DNA of 49,500 nucleotides from the NCBI GenBank assembly GCA_013823485.1, contig PNMF01000005.1, positions 1-49,500 of the forward strand, read 5' to 3'. This stretch comes from Comamonadaceae bacterium (GTDB lineage: Bacteria; Pseudomonadota; Gammaproteobacteria; Burkholderiales; Burkholderiaceae_C). The translations under genes were made by a program, and so were the position numbers. Under the pieces are notes generated by a model. It was not told where the DNA came from. It worked only from the letters and a program-made list of their open reading frames with translations, and did not search any database. The first letter of the stretch is position 1; each line of letters starts with the position of its first letter. Shown here in pieces: positions 1 through 9,613 of this stretch.

Positions 1-1440
1 CGCATCAGCCGCGTGCGCCCGGCGATTCCGCCGCCCGGCGAGACCCGGCACGACTGGCGCATCGCGGTCGATCTGGCCCGCCGGCTCGAAGCCCGGCTGC
101 GGCCTGGGCAGCCCACGCTGTTCCCGTACGACCGCCCGGAGACCGTCTGGAACGAACACCGCGAAAGCACCCGGGGCCGCGATCTGGACATCACCGGCCT
201 GAGCTACGCCGCGCTGGAACAGGCGCCCCAGCAGTGGCCGCTGCCCGAAGGCCGGACCACCGGCAGGCCACGTCTGTACGAAGACGGCATCTACCCCACG
301 TCCGATGGTCGCGCACGTTTCGCCGCCCTGCCCTGGGAGCCGGTGGCCGAGGAACGGGTGTCCGACTTCCCGTTCTCGCTCACCACCGGCCGGCTGCGTG
401 ACCACTGGCACGGCATGACCCGCACCGGCACCCTGGGCCGGCTGTTCGGCCATGTGCCGGAGCCCCGCATCGACCTGCACCCGGATGACCTGCCGCCGCT
501 GGGCCTGTTGCCGGGCGATCTGGTGCAGGTCACCAGCAAGCGCGGCCGCATCGTGGTGCCGGTGCAGCCGGACGACGGCGTGGCGCCGGGCCAGGCCTTC
601 ATGGCCATGCACTGGGGCAGCGAATACCTCAGCGGCCGCGACACCGACGGCAGGCCGCTGGCCGGCGTGAATGCGCTGACCACCTCGGCGCACTGCCCGC
701 GCTCCAAGCAGCCCGAGCTGAAACACGCGGCGGTGCGCATCGAGCCGGCGCGGCTGGGCTGGTCGATGCTGGCCGCCGCCTGGCTGCCTGCCGAGAGCGC
801 CCTGTCCACCCGCGAAACCCTGCGCCACCTCATGCCCGAACTGGCCTTCGCCAGCTGCGTGCCCTTCGGCCACGACGGCACCGGCCTGCTGCTGCGCGTG
901 GCCGACACCGCGCCCCCCGAACGCGAGCTGCTGGACCGCATGACCGCCCTGCTCGGGCTGGACGACCCGGCGGCCCTGGCCTACACCGATGCCGCGCGCG
1001 GCCAATGGCGGCGGGTGCTGACCACAACCACAACCACAACCACAACCACCACCACCACCGCCGGCAGCGCCTTGAACGCCACCGAACGCCGGGTGCAGGG
1101 CTTCCTGCTGGCCGGCGACACCCGGGCCGAAGCCTGGCTGCTGCCGCTGCTGCTGCAACGCGACCCGGTGCAGGCCGATCCGCGTCGGCTGCTGTTGCCG
1201 GGCGCACAGCCGCCGCAACCGGCGCGCCCACGCAGCCCCCAGGTCTGCGGCTGCCACGCGGTGGACGCCGCCGCCATCGACACCGCCCTGTCGCAACAGG
1301 ACCCCGGGCTGGGTGAAGACGCCCGGCTCCAGGCCCTGCAGGCGGGGCTGCGCTGCGGCACCGGCTGCGGCTCCTGCGTGCCCGAACTGCGCCAGCGCAT
1401 CCGCGCCTTTCGGGCCAGCGCCGCCACCGCCACGGCCTGA
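1..1440 (+). CDS. nasA: Assimilatory nitrate reductase catalytic subunit, 3' part (truncated by window start), with C-terminal BFD-like [2Fe-2S] domain
   Basis: Molybdopterin oxidoreductase C-terminal region (FPFSLTTGRLRDHWHGMTRTG, HPDDLPPLGLLPGDLVQVTSKRG, MHWGSEYLSG) followed by a Cys motif VCGCHAVDAAAI...GLRCGTGCGSCVPELRQ typical of the BFD-like domain. ORF open to the window edge. Confidence 0.85.
   Translation, partial: RISRVRPAIPPPGETRHDWRIAVDLARRLEARLRPGQPTLFPYDRPETVWNEHRESTRGRDLDITGLSYAALEQAPQQWPLPEGRTTGRPRLYEDGIYPTSDGRARFAALPWEPVAEERVSDFPFSLTTGRLRDHWHGMTRTGTLGRLFGHVPEPRIDLHPDDLPPLGLLPGDLVQVTSKRGRIVVPVQPDDGVAPGQAFMAMHWGSEYLSGRDTDGRPLAGVNALTTSAHCPRSKQPELKHAAVRIEPARLGWSMLAAAWLPAESALSTRETLRHLMPELAFASCVPFGHDGTGLLLRVADTAPPERELLDRMTALLGLDDPAALAYTDAARGQWRRVLTTTTTTTTTTTTTAGSALNATERRVQGFLLAGDTRAEAWLLPLLLQRDPVQADPRRLLLPGAQPPQPARPRSPQVCGCHAVDAAAIDTALSQQDPGLGEDARLQALQAGLRCGTGCGSCVPELRQRIRAFRASAATATA
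1021..1059 (+). repeat. In-frame simple sequence repeat (ACCACA)x4 + (ACC)x5 encoding Thr13
   Basis: Read directly: accacaaccacaaccacaaccacaaccaccaccaccacc; interdomain position in the nitrate reductase ORF. Confidence 0.9.
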
Positions 1441-1496
1441 GCACGGCAAGTCGGCTTATTACGGCAAGTCATCAGGCCTGGACCACAATCGCGCCC

Positions 1497-2426
1497 ATGG
1501 CTGAACCCAGCGGCATCGCCGCCTACATCAAGGAAATCGGACGCGGCAAGGACGGTGCCCGGGCCCTGTCGCGCGAGCAGGCGGCCGACCTGATGGGCCG
1601 GGTGCTGGACGGCCAGGTGTCCGATCTGGAGCTGGGTGCGTTCTGCCTGGCCATGCGCATCAAGGGCGAGACCCCGGCCGAGATGGCCGGCTTCCTGGAC
1701 GCCACCCATGCCCGCCTGCAGCGCGTGCCCGACAGCGGCCAACCCACCGTGGTGCTGCCCAGCTACAACGGCGCCCGCAAGCTGCCGGTGCTGACCCCGC
1801 TGCTGGCCCTGCTGCTGGCCCGCCGGGGTGCGGCGGTGGTGGTGCACGGCACCGCCACCGAAGACCGGCGCGTCACCAGCCAGGCGGTGCTGGCGGGCCT
1901 GGGCGTGCCGGCCCGCACCACCGTGGGGCCGGTGGCGGCCGGCGAGGTGGCCTTCCTGCCCACCGGGCTGCTGCTGCCGGGTCTGCAGCGCCTGCTCGAT
2001 GTGCGCCGCGTGGTCGGTCTGCGCAACCCGGGCCACAGCCTGGTCAAACTCATGAACCCCTGCCATGGCCCGGCGCTGGTGGTGGGCAGCTACACCCACC
2101 CCGAATACGCCATCAGCATGGCCGACACCTTTGCGCTCACCGGCACCCGCGCGCTGCTGCTGCGCGGCACCGAAGGCGAGCCGGTGGCCGACGCCCGCCG
2201 CACGCCCCGGATGGAGGCGTTCGTGGACGGCGTGCGCACCGAAGTGCAGCCCCCGCAAGACGGCCCGCTGGCCCGCCTGCCCGACCTGCCGACCGAGATC
2301 GACGCCGACGGCACGGCCGGGTGGATCACGTCGGTGCTGGACGGCCGGCGGTCGGTCCCCGAACCCATCGCCCTGCAGATGGAACACATCTTGCACCTGC
2401 TCACCCATGAACCCGCAACCCCGTGA
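1497..2426 (+). CDS. ybiB: YbiB/TrpD2-like DNA-binding protein (anthranilate phosphoribosyltransferase fold)
   Basis: MAEPSGIAAYIKEIGRGKDGARALSREQAADLMGRVLDGQVSDLELGAFCLAMRIKGETPAEMAGFLDATHARL; TrpD-like N-terminal domain and glycosyltransferase-like body; next to nitrate/siroheme genes. Confidence 0.8.
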   Translation: MAEPSGIAAYIKEIGRGKDGARALSREQAADLMGRVLDGQVSDLELGAFCLAMRIKGETPAEMAGFLDATHARLQRVPDSGQPTVVLPSYNGARKLPVLTPLLALLLARRGAAVVVHGTATEDRRVTSQAVLAGLGVPARTTVGPVAAGEVAFLPTGLLLPGLQRLLDVRRVVGLRNPGHSLVKLMNPCHGPALVVGSYTHPEYAISMADTFALTGTRALLLRGTEGEPVADARRTPRMEAFVDGVRTEVQPPQDGPLARLPDLPTEIDADGTAGWITSVLDGRRSVPEPIALQMEHILHLLTHEPATP

Positions 2427-2433
2427 ACCCGGC

Positions 2434-3228
2434 ATGAACCCGCCCACCGACTTCCGCCCCGGCACCGTCACCCTGGTCGGCGCCGGCCCGGGCGACCCGG
2501 AACTGCTCACGCTCAAGGCGGTGCGGGCCATCGCCTCGGCCACCGTGCTGCTGGTCGACGACCTGGTGGGTGACGGGGTGCTGGCCCATGCCAGCCCGAA
2601 CGCACGCATCGTGCATGTGGGCAAGCGCGGCGGCTGCAAGAGCACGCCGCAGGCCTTCATCGGCAAGCTCATGGTCATGGCGGCCCGCGAAGGTGAAGTG
2701 GTGGTTCGGCTGAAGGGCGGCGACCCGTTCATCTTCGGGCGCGGTGGCGAGGAAATGGAGCACCTGCAGGCCCACGGCATCGAGGCCCAGGTGGTCAACG
2801 GCATCACCGCCGGCCTGGGGGGCATGACGTCGCTCGGCGTGCCGCTGACCCACCGCGACCATGCCCACGGCGTGGTGTTCGTCACCGGCCATGCCAAACC
2901 CGGCGACAGCGGCACCGACTGGCAGGCCCTGGCGGCCACCGCCCGCCAGGCCCGGCTCACCCTGGTGATCTACATGGGGGTGAGCGGCGCGGCGCAGATC
3001 GAGGCCGACCTGCTCACCGGCCTGGCGCCATCCACCCCGCTGGCCATCATCCAGAACGCCACCCTGCCCGACCAGCGCCAGGCCCTGACCACGCTGGACG
3101 ACCTCTGTGCCTGCCTGCAACGCGAAGGGCTGGGCAGCCCGGCCGTGATCGTGGTGGGCGATGTGCTGCAGGGCCTGCTGTCACTGCAGGCGTCCAGCAC
3201 CGCCGAAGCGGTGCGCCACGCCGGCTGA
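2434..3228 (+). CDS. cobA: Uroporphyrinogen-III C-methyltransferase
   Basis: VTLVGAGPGDPELLTLKAVRAIASATVLLVDDLV...VVRLKGGDPFIFGRGGEEMEHL...VVNGITAGLGGMTSLGVPLTHRDHAHGVVFVTGH are SUMT signature motifs. Start placed at the MNPPTDFRPG ATG. Confidence 0.93.
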   Translation: MNPPTDFRPGTVTLVGAGPGDPELLTLKAVRAIASATVLLVDDLVGDGVLAHASPNARIVHVGKRGGCKSTPQAFIGKLMVMAAREGEVVVRLKGGDPFIFGRGGEEMEHLQAHGIEAQVVNGITAGLGGMTSLGVPLTHRDHAHGVVFVTGHAKPGDSGTDWQALAATARQARLTLVIYMGVSGAAQIEADLLTGLAPSTPLAIIQNATLPDQRQALTTLDDLCACLQREGLGSPAVIVVGDVLQGLLSLQASSTAEAVRHAG

Positions 3229-3271
3229 TGCCCGGCAGCGGCATGGCCCGCCGCTTGCTAGCCGACAGGGC

Positions 3272-4000
3272 ATGAACCTGTCCGACACCCCACCGCTCCC
3301 GCCCGCCGCCACCGAACCGCCGGCGGCCGCCACGGCGCCCGCTCAACCCTCCACCGCACCGGCCCATGCGGCCGGCCTGTCGCTGGTCAACCTGGCGGCC
3401 CGGCAGCGCATGCTGTCGCAACGCATGATCCTGCAGACCATGCTGGCCGCGCAGGGCGACGCCGAGCGCATGCAGGCGGCCCGCCGCAGCCTGCAGGTGT
3501 TTACCGAGAGCCAGGCCCATCTGGAAGCCACCCCGCGCCGCATGGAGCCGACCGCGGCACGGCGCATCGCCGGCACCTACCACGGGGCGCAGGGCGTGGG
3601 GCCGACCATCCACGGCTTCATCGAACGGGTGCGCACCACACTGGACCGCATCAGCGAGGGCAACGGCCGGCTGGCCGGGCGATCGCTGGCCGAACTGGTG
3701 CAGCTCACCGATCCGGTGCTGGACGCCCTCAACACCGCCACCACTGCCTTCGACGAGGTCGGCCGCGCGCAGTCCGAGGCGATCATGCGCGAGCTCACCG
3801 GCATCGTCACCGACATCCAGGGCATTGCGCGTGAGGCACGGGTGGTCAGCTTCAACGCCCAGGTGGTGGCGGCCCGGGCCGGCGCGCACGGCCGCGAATT
3901 CGCGGTGGTGGCCAATGTGCTGACCGACATCACCAGCGAGATCGACCGGCTCACCCGCGACGCCGCCGTGCTGGCCGACCGCAGCCGGCGCAGCGCCTGA
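3272..4000 (+). CDS. Soluble PilJ-type N-terminal domain / short MCP-like protein
   Basis: LVNLAARQRMLSQRMILQTMLAA resembles the type IV pili MCP N-terminal (PilJ) domain; C-terminus IQGIAREARVVSFNAQVVAARAGAHGREFAVVANVLTDITSEIDRLTRDA resembles an MCP signalling hairpin; no TM helix evident. Confidence 0.65.
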   Translation: MNLSDTPPLPPAATEPPAAATAPAQPSTAPAHAAGLSLVNLAARQRMLSQRMILQTMLAAQGDAERMQAARRSLQVFTESQAHLEATPRRMEPTAARRIAGTYHGAQGVGPTIHGFIERVRTTLDRISEGNGRLAGRSLAELVQLTDPVLDALNTATTAFDEVGRAQSEAIMRELTGIVTDIQGIAREARVVSFNAQVVAARAGAHGREFAVVANVLTDITSEIDRLTRDAAVLADRSRRSA

Positions 4001-4042
4001 CGCCCGCAGCTGGCGGCCGGCGGGGCGCCTACACTGCGCGCC

Positions 4043-5245
4043 ATGCAGGAATTCGACGCCATCATCATCGGGGCCGGCGCTGCCGGCCTTTTTTGCGCCG
4101 GGGTGGCCGGCCAGCGCGGGCGGCGGGTGCTGCTGATCGACCACAGCCCCAAGGTGGCCGAGAAGATCCGCATCTCCGGCGGCGGACGCGCCAACTTCAC
4201 CAACCGCGATCTGGACCCGCACGCCCCGCACCGGCACTTCGTCAGCCGCAATCCGCACTTCTGCCGCTCGGCGCTGTCGCGCTACACGCCGGCCGACTTC
4301 ATCGCCCTGGTGCAGCGGCACGGCGTGCCCTTCCATGAAAAGCACAAGGGCCAGCTGTTCTGCGACCGCTCGGCCGACGACCTGATCCAGCTCCTGCTGC
4401 GCGAGTGCGAGGCCGGCGGCGTGACCCGCTGGCAGCCCTGCCCGGTGCAGGCGGTGCGGCAGGACGGCAACGGGCATTACGAGGTCGACACCGGCCAGGG
4501 CACGGTCCGCGCCGCTTCGGTGGTGGTGGCCACCGGCGGGCTGTCGATCCCGCAGATCGGGGCCAGCGACTTCGGCCACCGGCTGGCCGCGCAATTCGGT
4601 CTGCGGCTGGTCGACACCGGCCCCGGGCTGGTGCCGCTGACCTTCGACGCGCAGGCCTGGGCACCGTTTGCCGAACTGGCCGGACTGGCGCTGCCGGTCG
4701 AGATGGCCACCGGCGAGAAAAAACAACGCATGGCCTTCCGCGAAGACCTGCTGTTCACCCACCGCGGCCTGTCCGGGCCGGCGGTGCTGCAGATCTCCAG
4801 CTACTGGCAGCCCGGCCAGCCGGTGCGGCTCGATCTGGCGCCCGGCACCGATCTGGAGCAGGAGCTGCTGCAGGCCAAGCTGCGCTCGCGCAAGCGGCTG
4901 GCCAACGAGCTGGCCACCTGGGTACCGTCCCGGCTGGCCGACACCTGGACCGGCGCCGACCCGGACTGGCAACGCCCGGTCATGGAAACCACCGACAAGG
5001 CGCTGGCCCGGCTGGCGCAACGGCTCTCGCGCTGGGAGCTCACCCCCACTGGCACCGAGGGCTACCGCAAGGCCGAGGTCACCCTGGGGGGCGTGGACAC
5101 CCGCGACCTGTCGTCCCAGACGATGGAATCGCGCCAGAAAGGCCTGTTCTTCATCGGTGAAGTGGTCGACGTGACCGGGTGGCTGGGCGGCTACAACTTC
5201 CAGTGGGCCTGGGCCAGCGCCCACGCCTGCGCCCAGGCACTTTGA
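4043..5245 (+). CDS. NAD(P)/FAD-dependent oxidoreductase, HI0933/BaiN-like flavoprotein
   Basis: DAIIIGAGAAGLFCAGVAGQRGRRVLLIDHSPKVAEKIRISGGGRANFTN ... GVDTRDLSSQTMESRQKGLFFIGEVVDVTGWLGGYNFQWAWASA. Confidence 0.9.
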   Translation: MQEFDAIIIGAGAAGLFCAGVAGQRGRRVLLIDHSPKVAEKIRISGGGRANFTNRDLDPHAPHRHFVSRNPHFCRSALSRYTPADFIALVQRHGVPFHEKHKGQLFCDRSADDLIQLLLRECEAGGVTRWQPCPVQAVRQDGNGHYEVDTGQGTVRAASVVVATGGLSIPQIGASDFGHRLAAQFGLRLVDTGPGLVPLTFDAQAWAPFAELAGLALPVEMATGEKKQRMAFREDLLFTHRGLSGPAVLQISSYWQPGQPVRLDLAPGTDLEQELLQAKLRSRKRLANELATWVPSRLADTWTGADPDWQRPVMETTDKALARLAQRLSRWELTPTGTEGYRKAEVTLGGVDTRDLSSQTMESRQKGLFFIGEVVDVTGWLGGYNFQWAWASAHACAQAL

Positions 5246-5286
5246 GCATGCCGGGCCGGGCCGATGGTCAAGGCCCGGCAAATGGC

Positions 5287-5292
5287 TATAAT
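5287..5292 (+). promoter_or_regulatory. Candidate -10 element (TATAAT) upstream of rpsU
   Basis: Exact TATAAT in the 5246-5418 intergenic region; no clear -35 seen. Confidence 0.4.
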
Positions 5293-5418
5293 CGCAGGCT
5301 TTGCTGGCAAATTCCCGTCGGCCAATACTAGTTAATGACGGGACACAACGCTGGAACGAAGGCCGGGCCCGATCTTCCCGACCATCCTCTTGCAGCACAT
5401 TCTGGAAATCACTGCCCA

Positions 5419-5631
5419 ATGACCACCATCCGTGTTAAAGACAACGAGCCGTTTGACGTTGCTCTGCGTCGCTTCAAGCGCACCATCGAGAAGCTCGGCC
5501 TGCTGACCGACCTGCGCGCCCGAGAGTTCTACGAAAAGCCCACCGCCGAGCGCAAGCGCAAGAAGGCCGCCGCCGTCAAACGCCACTACAAGCGTGTGCG
5601 TTCGATGCAGCTGCCCAAGAAGCTGTACTGA
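5419..5631 (+). CDS. rpsU: 30S ribosomal protein S21
   Basis: [70 protein letters not shown]. Confidence 0.98.
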   Translation: MTTIRVKDNEPFDVALRRFKRTIEKLGLLTDLRAREFYEKPTAERKRKKAAAVKRHYKRVRSMQLPKKLY

Positions 5632-5660
5632 TCCCCGCCAGGACTCCGGTCCCGGACAAA

Positions 5661-5693
5661 AGCCCGCCAGAGGACGCTCAGGCGGGCTTTTTT
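5661..5693 (+). terminator. Rho-independent terminator after rpsU
   Basis: AGCCCGCC-agaggacgctca-GGCGGGCT followed by a T run. Confidence 0.85.
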
Positions 5694-5735
5694 GACGTCT
5701 GGGGCCCCGCCCGACACCCACCCACAGGAAACGCC

Positions 5736-6182
5736 ATGCCCATCAAGGACCAACTCGCCCAGGACATCAAGGCCGCCATGCTGGCCAAGGACAACCAGCG
5801 CCGCGACACGCTGCGCCTGCTGCAGGCCGCCATCAAGCAGCGCGAGGTGGACGAGCGCATCGAGCTCGACGACGCCGCCGTGATCGCGGTGGTCGACAAG
5901 CTGGTCAAGCAGCGCAAGGACTCGATCGCCGCCTTCGAGCAGGGTGGCCGCGCAGACCTCGCGGCCCAGGAAGCGGCCGAAATGGCCGTGCTGCAGACCT
6001 ACCTGCCGCAGCGCCTGTCGGCCGACGAGGTGGCGGCCGAAGTGCGCGCCATCGTGGCCGAGCTGGGCGCCGCCGGCCCGGGCGACATGGGCCGTGTCAT
6101 GGGTGCGGTCAAGACCCGGCTCGCCGGCAAGGCCGACATGGGCGCGGTGTCGGCAGCGGTCAAGGCGGCCCTGGCCGGCTGA
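5736..6182 (+). CDS. yqeY: GatB/YqeY domain-containing protein
   Basis: MPIKDQLAQDIKAAMLAKDNQRRDTLRLLQAAIKQREVDERIELDDAAVIAVVDKLVKQRKDSIAAFEQGGR ... YLPQRLSADEV. Confidence 0.92.
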   Translation: MPIKDQLAQDIKAAMLAKDNQRRDTLRLLQAAIKQREVDERIELDDAAVIAVVDKLVKQRKDSIAAFEQGGRADLAAQEAAEMAVLQTYLPQRLSADEVAAEVRAIVAELGAAGPGDMGRVMGAVKTRLAGKADMGAVSAAVKAALAG

Positions 6183-6250
6183 AACACCCCCGGGGGGTTC
6201 ACCTTCCGTCGTGGGCGTATTTTGGAAAGCCTCTGAACCAGGAGGTTTCC

Positions 6251-7468
6251 ATGACTTTTTCACGCTGGACCCGGCCTTCCCTCGCGAGGGCCACCGCCAT
6301 GGCCCTCACCGGCCTGCTGGCGCTGCCCCTGGCAGCCCAGACCCCGCCCCCCGCACCGGTCCGGATCGGCCTGATCGCGCCGCTGTCCGGGCCCTCTTCC
6401 GACTTCGGTCGCCCGGTGCTCCACGGGGCGCAGCTGGCGGTCCATGAAATCAACGCGGCCGGTGGCTACCTCGGCCGACCGGTCGAGCTGGTGGTGCACG
6501 ACGACCAGGGGCAGCCCGACGCGGGCCTGGCGGCCTCCCAGGCCATGGTGGCCTCGGGCGTGCTGGCGGCCATCGGCTTCTGCAACACCGGCGTGGCGGT
6601 GAAATCGGTCGGGGTCTTCCAGCAGGCCCGGGTGCCGCTGATCGTGCCGTGCTCGGCCGGTGCACCGGTCACGCGGCAGTTCCCGCCCTCCGGCAGCTAC
6701 ATCTTCCGCAATGCGCCCAGCGACGCGATCCAGGCGCCCTTCGTGGTCAACGACCTGATCCGGCGCGGCTGGACCCGGGTGGCGATCTTTGCGGACAAGA
6801 CACCCTATGGCGAGTCCGGCCTGCGCGACGTCGAAGCCGCGATGGCCAGCCACCAGCTCAAGCCGGTGCATGTGGAGCGCTTCGATCTCGGGGTGAAGGA
6901 CCTCACCGCCGGGTTGCAGCGGGCCCGGCAGGCCGGCGCCAACGTGATCTTCAGCTACACCGTCGGGCCCGAGAACGCCACCATCGCGCTGGGTCGGGAT
7001 GCCCTGAAATGGGAGGTTCCGCAGGTCGGGGGCTGGCCGCTGTCGTTCCCCTATTTCATCGTCGGCGGCGGATCGGCCGCCGAAGGGGCGCTGATGGCCC
7101 AGAGCTTCATCGCCGAGCCCAGCAACGAGCGCCGGGCGGCCTTTCTGGCGTCGTACTCGCGGCGCTTCCAGGGCCCGCCGGCCGTTCCCATGGCAGCGGC
7201 CCAGTCCTACGACGCGATGTACCTGCTGACCTACGCCATCTTTGCGGTGCGCAGCCAGCTGGACGGGCCGGCCATCAAGAACGCCCTGGAGAACCTGCCG
7301 CGCACCTACTACGGCGTGGTCGCCACCTACGACCGTCCTTTCACGCCGGACGACAAGGAAGCGGTGACCAGCAACATGCTGGTCATGGGCCAGGTGCGCA
7401 AGGGCAAGGTGACCTTTGCCTACCCGGAAGACGCACGGCGCAACCTGTTCATCCAGCGCAAGCGCTGA
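6251..7468 (+). CDS. ABC transporter substrate-binding protein, branched-chain amino acid type (periplasmic binding protein)
   Basis: Signal peptide, then PVRIGLIAPLSGPSSDFGRPVLHGAQLAVHEINAAGGYLGRPVELVVHDDQGQPDAGLAASQ. Confidence 0.9.
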   Translation: MTFSRWTRPSLARATAMALTGLLALPLAAQTPPPAPVRIGLIAPLSGPSSDFGRPVLHGAQLAVHEINAAGGYLGRPVELVVHDDQGQPDAGLAASQAMVASGVLAAIGFCNTGVAVKSVGVFQQARVPLIVPCSAGAPVTRQFPPSGSYIFRNAPSDAIQAPFVVNDLIRRGWTRVAIFADKTPYGESGLRDVEAAMASHQLKPVHVERFDLGVKDLTAGLQRARQAGANVIFSYTVGPENATIALGRDALKWEVPQVGGWPLSFPYFIVGGGSAAEGALMAQSFIAEPSNERRAAFLASYSRRFQGPPAVPMAAAQSYDAMYLLTYAIFAVRSQLDGPAIKNALENLPRTYYGVVATYDRPFTPDDKEAVTSNMLVMGQVRKGKVTFAYPEDARRNLFIQRKR

Positions 7469-7492
7469 CCCGCCGGGGCGGGACGCGGCCGA

Positions 7493-8890
7493 TCAGCTGC
7501 CGGCCACCTTCATGCGGTTCACCAGCACGGAACCCACCGTCTTGGCGCCGTAGTTGTAGGCGTCGGCACCGATCGCCTCGATGCCCAGCAGCATGTCGCG
7601 CAGGTTGCCGGCGATGGTGATCTCCTGCACCGGGTAGGCGATCTCGCCGTTCTCGACCCAGTAGCCGGAGGCACCGCGCGAGTAGTCGCCGGTGACGTAG
7701 TTGACGCCTTGGCCCATCAGCTCGGTGACCAGCAGGCCGCGGCCCATGCGGCGGATGAGCGCGTCCAGGTCGTCCTCCGGGCGGGTGAGGCGGCTGGTCA
7801 TGACCAGGTTGTGCGAGCCGCCGGCATTGCCGGTGGTGCGCATGCCCAGCTTGCGGGCCGAATAGGTCGACAGGAAATAGCCCTTGACCCGCCCGGCCGA
7901 CACCACCTTGCGGGCACCCGTGCGCACGCCCTCGTCGTCGAACGGTGCGCTGCCCTTGCCATTGATCAGGTGCGGGTCTTCGGCGATGTCGATGTGCCGC
8001 GCCAGCGCCTGCTTGCCCAGGCTGTCGGCCAGGAAGGTGGTCTTGCGGTAGAGCGCGCCGCCGCTGGTGGCCTGCACATAGGCACCCAGCAGGCCGGCGG
8101 CCATGGGCGACTCGAACAGCACCGGGCATTCGGTGGTCGGAATCTTGCGGGCCCCCAGGCGGGCGAGCGCCCGCTGGGCGGCGTAACGGCCCACCGCTTC
8201 GGGGCTGGCCAGATCCTGCGGGGCGCGCTGGCTGCTGTACCAGAAATCGCGCTGCATCTTCGAGCCCTTGCCGGCGATCGGCGAGACCGACAGGCTGTGG
8301 CGCGAGCTGGCGTAGCCGCCGCTGAAGATGCCGGGCTTGCCGCGCTCGCCACCGCGCATGTGGGCGGTGAAGAAGTGCGACTGCTGGGCCGAGACGCCGG
8401 CGCCTTCGCTGTTGGTGATCTGGCGGCTGGTGGAGAGCGCTGCCGACTCGCATTCGAGCGCGATGCGGGCGGCCTCTTCGGAGGTGAGTGCCCAGGGATG
8501 GAACAGGTCCAGGTCGGGGTAGCTGTCGGCGATGTCCTGCGCATCCGGCAGGCCGGCCACCGGGTCTTCGGCGGTGAAGCGGGCAATGTCGAATGCCGCC
8601 TGCACCGTCTGCCGGATGGCGGCCGCGGAAAAGTCGGAGGTGGAGGCATTGCCCCGGCGTTGGCCGAGGTAGACGGTGACGCCGAGCGACTTGTCGCGGT
8701 TGCGCTCCACGTTCTCGAGCTCGCCCTTGCGCACCGAGACGCTCAGGCCGGCACCTTCGGAGACCTCGGCGGCGGCGTCGGGTGCGCCCAGACTGCGGGC
8801 GTGGGAGAGGGCCAGGTCGACCAGTTCCTCGAACTGGCTGCGGGCGTACTGGAAACCGGCAAGCGGCTGGGTGTGGGCGGGGTTTTTCAT
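7493..8890 (-). CDS. pmbA: Metalloprotease PmbA/TldE
   Basis: AAEVSEGAGLSVSVRKGELENVERNRDKSLGVTVYLGQRRGNASTSDFS ... TGNAGGSHNLVMTSR ... GLLVTELMGQGVNYVTGDYSRGASGYWVENGEIAYPVQEITIAGNL. Confidence 0.94.
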   Translation of the reverse strand: MKNPAHTQPLAGFQYARSQFEELVDLALSHARSLGAPDAAAEVSEGAGLSVSVRKGELENVERNRDKSLGVTVYLGQRRGNASTSDFSAAAIRQTVQAAFDIARFTAEDPVAGLPDAQDIADSYPDLDLFHPWALTSEEAARIALECESAALSTSRQITNSEGAGVSAQQSHFFTAHMRGGERGKPGIFSGGYASSRHSLSVSPIAGKGSKMQRDFWYSSQRAPQDLASPEAVGRYAAQRALARLGARKIPTTECPVLFESPMAAGLLGAYVQATSGGALYRKTTFLADSLGKQALARHIDIAEDPHLINGKGSAPFDDEGVRTGARKVVSAGRVKGYFLSTYSARKLGMRTTGNAGGSHNLVMTSRLTRPEDDLDALIRRMGRGLLVTELMGQGVNYVTGDYSRGASGYWVENGEIAYPVQEITIAGNLRDMLLGIEAIGADAYNYGAKTVGSVLVNRMKVAGS

Positions 8891-8953
8891 GTCGGCCGCT
8901 ATGATACGGGCCGCCCTTCACCCGGCGCTGCCGCTCGCGCAGTGCCCCTGTCC

Positions 8954-9613
8954 ATGTCCCGCAAACCCACCAAAGGCTATTTCGTCCGTGGCCAGTTCGT
9001 TGCCCTGGGCAGCGAACTCGACCTGGAGCTCAAGCGCGAGCTCAAGGGTTCGGTCGACATGAGCAAGACCGACCTCAAGAAGCACAGCGACCACCTGCAG
9101 CAGCTCGGCCACGAGCTGCTCACGCTGCGCAGCGACCTCATGGCGCGGCTGGACCTGAGCGACAAGCTCAAGGACGCGCTGGCCGAGGCCCGCCGCATCA
9201 CCGACTTTGAAGGCAAGCGCCGCCAGATGCAGTTCATCGGCAAGCTGATGCGGGGCCTGGACCCCGACGCGGTGGCTGCGGTGGAAGCTGCGCTGGACGA
9301 GCAGCGCAAGCCGTCGGCCGCCGAAACGCTGCGCCTGCACCAGGCCGAACAATGGCGCGACCGCCTGATCGCCGACGACCAGGCCCTCACCGGCTGGCTG
9401 GCCATCGACACCGAAGCCGACGCCCAGCAGCTGCGCACCCTGATCCGCCAGGCCCGCAAGGACGCCCAGGCCACCGCCGCGCAGGAACGTCCGGGCGAAG
9501 CGGTGCGCCACGGCCGCGCGTACCGCGAGATCTTCCAGCAGGTCAAGGCCGCCCTGGCACGGGGCGAGGCCGAAGCCGGCACCGACACCGAGCCCTCCAC
9601 CGACCATGACTGA
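8954..9613 (+). CDS. yjgA: Ribosome biogenesis factor YjgA (DarP)
   Basis: SRKPTKGYFVRGQFVALGSELDLELKRELKG ... ALAEARRITDFEGKRRQMQFIGKLMRGLDPDAV. Confidence 0.88.
   Translation: MSRKPTKGYFVRGQFVALGSELDLELKRELKGSVDMSKTDLKKHSDHLQQLGHELLTLRSDLMARLDLSDKLKDALAEARRITDFEGKRRQMQFIGKLMRGLDPDAVAAVEAALDEQRKPSAAETLRLHQAEQWRDRLIADDQALTGWLAIDTEADAQQLRTLIRQARKDAQATAAQERPGEAVRHGRAYREIFQQVKAALARGEAEAGTDTEPSTDHD

Noticed and set aside
1021-1059. Phase-variable frameshifting repeat
   Set aside because: Repeat units are 3/6 bp, so length changes stay in frame.
3047-5419. 790-aa minus-strand ORF (and similar long antisense ORFs such as 981-2960 -, 17423-20785 -, 24247-26439 +, 26722-28020 +)
   Set aside because: Low-complexity Arg/Ala/Gly/His/Gln-rich translations antisense to clearly conserved genes; typical high-GC spurious ORFs.
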